64,000 nt of DNA, from NCBI RefSeq assembly GCF_036898095.1, contig NC_090739.1, positions 62,155,642-62,219,641 on the forward strand, read 5' to 3'. The translations under genes and the position numbers were made by a program. This document shows positions 55,856 through 64,000 of the stretch, piece after piece. The notes under the pieces were generated by a model, which saw only the letters and a list, made by a program, of their open reading frames with translations, made no database searches and was not told the DNA's origin. Numbering within the stretch: the first letter of the stretch is position 1; each line of letters begins with the position of its first letter. This DNA comes from Palaemon carinicauda. Taxonomy: Eukaryota; Arthropoda; Malacostraca; Decapoda; Palaemonidae.

Positions 55856-56452
55856 CAAAATTCTACTGATACTCTATACAATACCATGAATATGAATAAA
55901 TACTACTCCCATTAAACTAAATAAAATAAAATCGGACCCTTCTTCCAAACTCAGCATTATTGATAATACTATTATCACTTTTGTATCATTATAATTGTTG
56001 CTAGTATCATTATCATTATAATTATTACACATGATTAAAAAATCTGTCCTTAAACATTATTCAAGAGATAAGAAACTAAATTACCACTTAAATGGAGACT
56101 AATTAACATGTGATCACTGCTGTTTCTATCATAAGGTGTAAATATGAAATAGTGCATTGGATGAGCAATATCAGTTCTTAAAATTTTTTCACCTAGAAAA
56201 CTGCGAAATTCTGTTAAAATGAAAAAGTTTACTATATATGCAATTTTCATAGAGAAATCTATTTTCAACATAATAGATCCCAAAAGGGGGTTCTGCCTGT
56301 AATGTGCCTTTTGTACTACACAGTAGCTAGAACTAAAAGTTATGTTTTTCCTTGTAAGGGATACTAATAGTTTTGATCTCTTATGAAAATAAAAATTTAT
56401 TACAGACTACTGGAAAAATACAATACAGTATTGGGAAAGGAAAAATGCATAC

Positions 56453-59400
56453 CTGCATCTCTGTGTTTTTTGTGAGTATGTCAGCTGCATCGTCCGTCTC
56501 TGTCCAAGAGTCTTTCACTATTTTCATCTCTGAATCTATACAATGTTTTCTTGGTGAAATCTCTTTATCATTGTCAGCAACAGAGTCTGTCTGTTCGGCA
56601 TAAATTCCAATTGATGTAGTTTCCCCTGCTGGTTTAGCTTTAGCTAAACCTTCAGAATTATCATTTGAACCACAAAATGCTTCAGTTTGTGTCTCCTTGG
56701 TACCTTGAAAATTTTGTTTTTGAAGTTTATAAAGTTCTGCCAATTGCTTTGCTGCTTCATACTGGAAGCCAGGAGTGGTTTCCTTTTCTTTAGTCATGGA
56801 TTTGCTTTCCTCCAAGACATCTTTGTACATTCCAACTTCATATTTTTTTTCATAATCATGAATTTTATCAAGAAAATCATGCCCACCTAATACCTTGTGT
56901 ACAGCTTTGGGTTCATTCATAGTTAAATTATCATGTGATGGATAAATTTCCGATGCTGAGGATCTTTCCTCTTGTAACGTAACTCCTGGACTAGATCTTT
57001 CTTGATTTGGAGAAACCTCAATTTTCGAAGGAATTTCATGTGGTTGGGAAATTTCAGGGAGGGAATGCTTGTCAGACGCCATTTTTTCTTTATGTGAGGA
57101 TAGAACTCCAGCAGCAAAGGATCTTCTTTGTAATGAAGACCCTTCAGCAGAAGAAGGCCTTCTTTGTGGTGCAGATATTTCAGCAGAAGAAGGCCTTCTT
57201 TGTGGTGCAGATATTTCAGCATAGGAAGTATTTTCCTGTGGTGAACACACTTTAATAAAAGATGGTTTTTTGAGAGGTGAAGGCACTTCCACAAGAGAAG
57301 AATCTTCATGAGGAGAAGGAATCTTATCACCAATAAGTACTTTTTGTGATATGGGTGTATCAAAATCAAACTGCCTTTCTTGTGACAAGGTCTTTTCAAC
57401 AACAGGGGAACTATCCTCATGTGAAGGTCCTCTAGTATGATTCAGTCCTTCATGATTTACAAGTCGCATCTCTTCTGGTATTTCTCTTGGCATGGAAACT
57501 CTATTTATTCCCCCTTCTCTCTGAACTGAATCTAACCTTCTAAAATTACCTTCTGTAACTTTTAAAGTTCTGAACTTATTTCTATCTCTGTTCTCCATGT
57601 GCCTGCTGTAAAAAGAAAACACATCTGAGGGATGTAAGAACTTGAATGTTGTTTCAGTTATGTTTTTGCCTTGAACCTTTGTTGCTGACGATGGTAACTT
57701 TAACAAAGTCAACTTTTGCAATTTCTGTTCTCTCAGAGCTAAAACATCACTTCCTACATGAGTAGGCTCAAATGTACCTTTGGTGTTTATTGCTTCATTT
57801 CTGATAGGAAATTTTACCTTATTTTGATTCTCAAGAGAATATTGTGGCATTGCAAAAGGAATCTTTTTGAGAGTCAGAGGCTTGAAAGCCTTGGGATTTT
57901 CTTTAGCACCAGATTGAGAATCTTGCTTTGGTAAAACTAATAATTTTAAGGGAGCTTGATAATTATCCCTTTTTGTTAGATTACCATCATTCATTTGGTT
58001 TCCAGATAAAATACCACTTGCTTTACTTATATTTTGATCTAAAGAGGGCTTAAACTTCAGGGGCACTTGTTTTAGATGTACTCTTTCATCCCACTGATAC
58101 TGTCTGGGTTTAATTTCACTTACTTTCAATACCACTGAATCTTTTGAATTCAAATTTATAGCTTTACTTACATTATTTCTTATGCGTAAATCATTATCAT
58201 TAATCATCACATTTTTTCTCAATAACTTTTCATGTAAGGCATGCTGACTTGTAGACTCCATGACTGATCCCTCTTCTAAATCAGATGCATGCAAAGAATC
58301 GGGTGAAGTAATGTCATCCAGTGTATCATCTACCGGCAAATATTCTTGCAAATCTGACACACATTCTCCATCCTCATCCAAGTCAGACAGAGTCAATTTC
58401 TCACTGTCTGTTTTGTTCTCTGGAGGAAGTTGAAGCAGTTTTGTAACACCAAAATGATTAAATTCTTGTGCTTCTGATGTAGTTTCTACAGGAGTTAAGC
58501 TTTTTTTCTTTAGGATAACTGGAGGTGTATTATCAGGGTTTTCATGATCTTGTCTTTTGACAGCCTCATGAACTTCAATAACTAGCTTAGGTGGTCTAAC
58601 AGAACCATCTGATTTCAAATGAAAAGGTTTCCAGGAGTTTTTATGTTTTGAACCAATGACTGATTCTCCTTTTGATGCAGTTTTCTTTTCAAGAGAAAGT
58701 TCATGACTGGGTTTCTGTTCTAAATTACTAACATGTCTTCCATTTGCAGAATTATTTTTCTTGGTCTCTTTTTTAGTGTTGCTCAACGTACTCTTACTCG
58801 AATCAACTGTCTGATTTCCAGCATCACAACTCTCAACACGTTGGTGGTTTTTCTCAAAAGTTTCTTTAAACTTATCAGCAGCACTGATCATTGCCTCAAT
58901 ACCATCCTGCTGAGCTTGGACTAAGTTTCTTAGCTCTTCGGGAACAGTGAGCTCTACTTTCATTCCTTTCAATTTCTCAAGAATTATTTGAGAATTATCA
59001 AGAGATGGATATCTATGAGAATCTGTAGTTAAGCCGGACGGTCCTTTCTCAGGTACATTTATGACTGAGGAATGTCCTTCAGAACTCAAGACCCCATCAT
59101 CAGAGTGCACTTCATCCCTGTTTGCCAGACTTTTACCCTCCTTTCCAATACCATAATGATGAACTTCTGAATGCTTCTTGTCTCTAACTTTCATACTTGC
59201 AAATGCTGATGTACCATCTGTCTTGTCAATCTTTAATTCATGATGAAGCATTTCATCAACTACAATATTAGAAACCTCATCAGCCCTGCATATATTTGTA
59301 GGGCTTTCTTTACCATGTTTTTTGTTGCCATCTGTGGTTACACCCTGCAAAACTAACTCAGATGTACTTTGCTGATCTTCATTTATTGCGGGAAAATTCA

Positions 59401-60880
59401 GAACTTCCCTCTTCTTTTTGCTTGAATGCTTTTTACGAGTTTTCTTTTTCCTGGGAGGATTCCCTTCCACATGCTGCTCTGTAACAGAAATAACATGGCT
59501 CTCGTCCTCATTTTCTTTATGGCTAGAAGTTGCTTCATTAAAAGAATTACTTGAAAGTGTAAATGGGAAATTAAACCACATTAAGGCACAAAATATATCT
59601 TCAATTTGTAAATTTATTTTCATAGAAACAGTTGAACTTCTAATGTCCCCTCTCAAAGGAGAGCAAAGAAATACCCTCTCACTACTCATCATCCAGTAAA
59701 TAAACTGAATATCCTCATGGGAAACTTCATTCATTTTACTGGCACCAAAACTTTTAATGGAAGAAAGTAACTGCTTCAAATGATCAGCTAAGTTGGATTG
59801 AGAGGACAACAAGGACTTATTCTTCAAGTCTAGCACTTTGCTTTCTTTTTCTTTCCTTGTGATATGAAGGCTCTTGCTTCTATGATGCTTATGCGTTGAG
59901 TGTAATGATGACCTTCCTAAGGAGTGATGATGCTTTCCCATTCTTCTTTCTGAACTGTGCAGGGTGCCTTTTATAAGGGGTGATTTAGAAACATTCTCTC
60001 GTTCTCGAATAGATCCATGTTGTCCATTACTTTTTTTAGCTAAAGGAGAAAGGCTTTGTGTTCGCCTTGACATGTTTCTAGAGACTCTATGTAATGTAGT
60101 ATTTAAATTCTCTGACCTACTGATATACAGTTTAGTATTTGTACTATCTTGCCAAATATGTGAAAATGCCAAGTTCCTAAAAAGGCCTCTCCTTTCTACA
60201 TGGGCACCATCAACATCATCTAGACACATAGTACCTCTAAACTTTGAAAGAGAACGGACAGGCTTACATTCTTCCAGAGAAATGATGGAGTCAAACAACT
60301 GTTTTCGTGTTTCGAGGCCTTCAAATTCGAACTGTGCTATTTCATTGGTAAATTCAGATAAAGAAGGGATTTGAACTTGATGCTGTGGAAAAGCTTCAGC
60401 ATCTTTAGCAAAATTCATACTGGCATATAAGGAAACAAGTTTCCGGTACTCTCTTTCCATACCGGCACCTGTCTCTTGGAAATTATGTGCCACAAAACAC
60501 TTCTCATTCTCCTGATCACCATTATGCACTCTTTGACTTTTGCCATTTCTACCCAAAAGGATCTTTTCCTCTTCACAGAATTTTTCAAATAAGCTAAAGA
60601 AATCTGGATATGCATCAAGTGTACCTTCACTCTTAATATTAGTGTTTCTCCATGTATCAAAAAGTCTCTTGGCTTTGTCCTTTAGCAAAGATGGTAACTT
60701 TGCAGGATCAGGAACAATCCTAGCTAAGGCCTTTGTTACATCCACACACGGAGGAATATTACTTGCTGATGTTAGTGCAAGACCGACTGTTTGTTCTTTC
60801 CAAATGCTGGACTGTGTTTGCTTGTTGATTTCTATAGTCCACATCAAGATTTCTTTCTGAATACTCAGTTTCCTTTCATT
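56453..60880 (-). CDS. Host gene, giant internal coding exon
   Basis: 4428 bp, exactly 1476 codons in phase 0 at both ends. The acceptor GATTTTTTCACAG ends at 60881 and the donor is ATGCAG|GTATGC. The upstream in-frame ATG at 60907 lies in the intron and is not taken as a start. The N-terminal 250 residues look folded (WTIEINKQTQSSIW, LFDTWRN, FFSLFEKFCEEEKILL). A Ser/His/Arg-rich linker follows, then a conserved-looking segment (EDIQFIYWMMSSERVF, EDIFCALMWFNFPF) and a long disordered Lys/Ser/Glu-rich region. Degenerate 13-residue repeats (AEISAPQRRPSS type) occur at 57085-57330. The protein is unknown to me. A ciliary scaffold such as CPLANE1 is one hypothesis; a fast-evolving centrosomal or adaptor protein is another. 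Confidence 0.82.
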
Positions 60881-61312
60881 CTGTGAAAAAATCACCAACA
60901 TATCCATGAATAATCAAAGAAGATTTCAAAGAGATATAAATATTGTCAGAACTTACTTTTCTAGTTATTTAATAAGAATAAATATACAAAACAAATTCAA
61001 GACTAAATGAAAATAGAATATTTGAAAGTACAAATTACAGTATCTTAATTTTGTAATATAAGCTTTCATTTGATAAAAGTAACATTCTGAACACAAGTTA
61101 CTACAGACAGCTTAACAAATAATTATTCACCAACCAGACAAATGGGAGTACAAACAAAGTCACTTCTGATCTTGCAATAAATTCTCATAGTCTTGTAAAG
61201 TGGATATTGGATCAATGTGAAGATGTCCTGAATATATCTCATCCACTTTACAATAGCTAGGTCAGAAATAGGAATGTTATGGGTTATGGAGCCAGGAAGT
61301 TTTATATAATTA
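60881..61312 (-). other. Start of the next host intron
   Basis: AT-rich intron sequence upstream of the giant exon, leading to element E. A perfect 13-bp inverted repeat (TTGTAAAGTGGAT at 61193-61205 and its complement at 61240-61252) could form a hairpin. Confidence 0.65.
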
Positions 61313-61554
61313 TGATATTTTAATTATAAAATAAATTTTTGAATATACTTACCCGGTGAATATATAATAGCTGCAACTCTGCGGCTCGACAGAAAACACA
61401 CTCAAAAAACTCGCGAGCGATCGCTATGAAGGTTGCGGGTGTGCCCACCAGCGCCAACTGTCGGCCAGATACCACTCTTGCATGTAAACAAACCCTTCAA
61501 TTCTTCTCGTCCCGCTGCGTCTCTATTGGGGAGGAAGGGAGGGTCTTTAATTTA

Positions 61555-61647
61555 TATATTCACCGGGTAAGTATATTCAAAAATTTATTTTATAATTAAA
61601 ATATCATTTTTAAATATTTAACTTAGCCGGTGAATATATAATAGCTG
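61555..61647. repeat. Element E internal complementary region
   Basis: Same two-part composition as in C and D. The right-tip half predicts what the unseen 5' end should look like. Confidence 0.87.
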
Positions 61648-62047
61648 ATTCACACCCAAGGCGGTGGGTAGAGACCAGAGTTAATTAGGTTTACAGCGTA
61701 TAAGCTAAGAGTTTTTTCATTTTGACAGTTATCAATGTAACAAAACCAAAATATATAGGTACCTGGTAAGGAAGTTGACTTAGACGATTACTCTGCCTTG
61801 TAAGTCTGTCTTCCTCACGGAGCCCAGCGATCCTCTTAGGATGCTGAAAGACTCCCAGGAGCTGAAGTATCAAGGGCTGCAACCCATACAACAGGACCTC
61901 ATCAAACCCCTAATCTGGGCGCTCTCAAGAAATGACTTTGACCACCCGCCAAATCAACCAGGATGCGAAAGGCTTCTTAGCCTTCCGAACAACCCATAAA
62001 ACAATATTAAAAAACATTTCAAGAGACAGATTAAAAGGATATTGGAA

Positions 62048-62994
62048 TTAGGGAAGTGTAGTGGTAGAACCCTCACCCACTACTGCACTCGCTGCTACGA
62101 ATGGACCCAGTGTGTAGCAGTCCTCGTAAAGAGTCTGGACATCTTTCAAGTAAAATGACGCGAACACTGACTTGCTTCTCCAAAAGGTCGCGTCCATGAT
62201 ACTTTGCAGAGATCTATTTTGCTTGAAGGCCACGGAGGTTGCTATAGCTCTAATCTCGTGCGTCTTAACCTTAAGCAAAGATCGGTCTTCCTCACTCAAG
62301 TGGGAATGAGCTTCTCGTATTAAAAATCTGATAAAATATGACAAAGCATTCTTTGACATAGGTAAGGATGGTTTTTTAACCGAACACCATAACGCTTCAG
62401 ATTTACCTCGTAAAGGCTTAGTACGAGCTAAATAGAACTTAAGAGCTCTAACGGGACATAATACTCTCTCTAGTTCGTTGCCTACGATCTCTTTTAAGCT
62501 AGGAATATCAAAAGATTTAGGCCAAGGACGAGAAGGCAGTTCATTCTTGGCCAGGAAACCAAGTTGAAGAGAACAAGTGGCTTTTTCTGTCGAAAAACCG
62601 ATGTTCTTGCTGAAGGCATGAAGCTCACTGACTCTTTTAGCCGAGGCCAAGCACACCAGGAAAAGAGTCTTAAGAGTGAGATCCTTCAGGGAGGCTGAAT
62701 GTAAAGGCTCAAACCTGTCTGACATAAGGAACCTTAGGACCACGTCTAAGTTTCATCCAGGAGTAGCCAAACGACGTTCCTTAGAGGTCTCAAAAGACTT
62801 AAGGAGATCTTGTAGATCTTTATTGTTGGAAAGATCTAAGCCTCTATGCCGGAAGACCGAAGCCAACATGCTCCTGTAGCCCTTGATCGTGGGAGCTGAA
62901 AGGGAGCGAACCCTTCTCAGGTATAAGAGAAAATCAGCGATTTGGGCTACAGAGGTACTGGACGAGGATACAGATACTGACTTGCACCAGTCTC
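62048..62994 (-). pseudogene. Element E tyrosine recombinase with one nonsense codon
   Basis: Core-binding segment (SVAQIADFLLYLRRVRS) and catalytic part are colinear with the other copies: RVSEL, THEIR (Ile for Val) and FYLKDV are all present. A single TGA at 62753-62755 replaces the Trp codon that follows ATPG in A-C. Otherwise the frame is open and extends upstream over the RT frame to at least 63967. Confidence 0.87.
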
Positions 62995-64000
62995 GGAAGA
63001 TTTCCCACTTCGATTGGTAAACTCTAATGGTAGAAGCTCTCCTCGCTCTTGCAATCGCACTGGCTGCCTCCTTCGAAAAGCCTCTAGCTCTAGAGAGTCT
63101 TTCGATAGTCTGAAGGCAGTCAGACGAAGAGCGTGGAGGCCTTGATGTACCTTCTTTACGTGGGGCTGACGTAACAGGTCTACTCTTAGAGGAAGACTTC
63201 TTGGAAAGTCTACCAGCCATCGAAGTACCTCGGTGAACCATTCTCTCGCGGGCCAGAGGGGAGCAACTAACGTCAACCTTGTCCCTTCGTGAGAGGCGAA
63301 TTTCTGCAGTACCTTGTTGACAATCTTGAATGGTGGGAATGCATATAGGTCTAGGTGAGACCAATCTAGGAGAAAGGCGTCTATATGTATTGCTGCTGGG
63401 TCTGGGACTGGAGAGCAATAGATTTGAAGCCTCTTGGTCATCGAAGTTGCAAAGAGGTCTATGGTGGGTTGACCCCAAGTCGCCCAAAGCCTCTTGCACA
63501 CGTCCTTGTGGAGGGTCCATTCTGTAGGAATTACCTGACCCCTCCGACTGAGGCAATCTGCTAAGACGTTCAAGTCGCCCTGGATAAACCTCGTTACCAG
63601 GGAGATGCCTCGATCTCTTGACCAAATGAGCAGGTCCCTTGCGATCTCGTACAGTGTCAGGGAGTGGGTGCCTCCTTGCTTGGAAATGTAAGCCAAGGCT
63701 GTGGTATTGTCCGAGTTGATCTCCACCACTTTGTTTCGAAGGAGACTCTCGAAGCTCATCAAGGCCAGGTGGACTGCCAAAAGCTCCTTGCCGTTGATGT
63801 GCATGCTCCTCTGACTTGAGGTCCACAGACCTGAGCATTCCCGACCGTCCAGTGTCGCACCCCAACCCAAATCCGATGCGTCTGAGAATAGAACGTGGTT
63901 TGGTTTCTGAACTGCTAGGGGAAGTCCCTCTCTTAGACTGATATTGTCTTTCCACCAATTCAGGCATGTCTTTACTGTTTCGGAAATCGGGATTGAGACC
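62947..64000 (-). CDS. Element E RNase H and methyltransferase-like part of the RT polyprotein (partial)
   Basis: Open from the window edge to the stop at 62947. RNase H (LFSDASDLGWGA, INGKELLAVHLAL, NSDNTTALAYI, DLNVLADCLSR) and MT-like motifs (DLFATSMTKR, YAFPPF, WPAREWF) have no visible damage. The N-terminal RT lies outside the window. Confidence 0.87.
   Translation of the reverse strand, partial: VSIPISETVKTCLNWWKDNISLREGLPLAVQKPNHVLFSDASDLGWGATLDGRECSGLWTSSQRSMHINGKELLAVHLALMSFESLLRNKVVEINSDNTTALAYISKQGGTHSLTLYEIARDLLIWSRDRGISLVTRFIQGDLNVLADCLSRRGQVIPTEWTLHKDVCKRLWATWGQPTIDLFATSMTKRLQIYCSPVPDPAAIHIDAFLLDWSHLDLYAFPPFKIVNKVLQKFASHEGTRLTLVAPLWPAREWFTEVLRWLVDFPRSLPLRVDLLRQPHVKKVHQGLHALRLTAFRLSKDSLELEAFRRRQPVRLQERGELLPLEFTNRSGKSSETGASQYLYPRPVPL

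Larger units (their letters stand above)
49251..56452 (-). other. Host intron carrying DIRS element D
   Basis: The intron is 7202 bp, of which 6.4 kb is element D. The donor ATGCAG|GTATGC is at 56452 and the acceptor ends at 49251. The remainder (55856-56452) is AT-rich with no recognised feature. A further small exon hidden here cannot be excluded. Confidence 0.7.
61313..64000 (-). mobile_element. DIRS retrotransposon E, truncated by the window edge
   Basis: The left tip TGATATTTTAATTATAAAAT, inverted repeat (61313-61508), internal complementary region, YR and RNase H/MT parts are present. The RT core, gag and 5' end lie outside. The end sequence is D-like (CTGCGGCTCGACAG). Unlike A-D, the left flank is ATAATTA rather than an A-run. 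Confidence 0.9.

Noticed and set aside
60881..60907. ATG at 60907 as start of the giant exon
   Set aside because: A strong acceptor (TTTTTTCACAG) lies between it and the coding block, and phase 0 fits an internal exon; the true 5' end is probably outside the window.

Overview
This window is nuclear DNA of an animal, most likely a decapod crustacean and perhaps a caridean shrimp. The evidence is a gene split by GT-AG introns, AT-rich spacers with long TA/CA microsatellites, several copies of DIRS-type tyrosine-recombinase retrotransposons, a tRNA-derived SINE, and another dispersed repeat that resembles families I associate with shrimp genomes. The species assignment is inference.

Layout. (1) About 281-14103 is one huge minisatellite of a 43-bp unit (roughly 320 copies) with higher-order repeats of about 3.6 kb and 1.45 kb. 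(2) 14104-22600 has no convincing gene. It holds a SINE, microsatellites, two copies of a dispersed repeat, and a cluster of segmental duplications (17720-20790) carrying five copies, one inverted, of a promoter-like module. The module combines a TGACGTCA-type box, two CCAAT boxes 25 bp apart and a TTTCCCGC-like site. (3) 22601-35602 is DIRS element A, split by a younger DIRS element B (28837-35322) that landed just upstream of A's gag start. (4) 35603-38594 is intergenic. (5) 38595 to the right edge is the 3' part of a large host gene on the minus strand. Four coding exons can be joined in phase (60880-56453, 49250-47956, 47225-47009, 39635-38724; about 2280 codons, 5' end outside the window). 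Its introns carry DIRS elements C (40310-46812), D (49463-55855) and E (61313 to the edge).

All five DIRS elements point the same way (coding on the minus strand). Each visible left end has an inverted terminal repeat and an internal complementary region joining complements of both outer tips, which is the DIRS-1 hallmark. Coding order is Gag, then reverse transcriptase-RNase H-methyltransferase-like (RT-RH-MT), then an overlapping tyrosine recombinase (YR) frame. A and C are nearly full length, each with a few inactivating changes. B and D are internally deleted and share a distinctive 5' leader, so they look like a non-autonomous lineage. E is cut by the window edge. The host gene encodes a long, mostly low-complexity protein with basic coiled-coil-like stretches and two internal peptide repeats. 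I could not identify it firmly; a CPLANE1-like ciliary protein is only a hypothesis.
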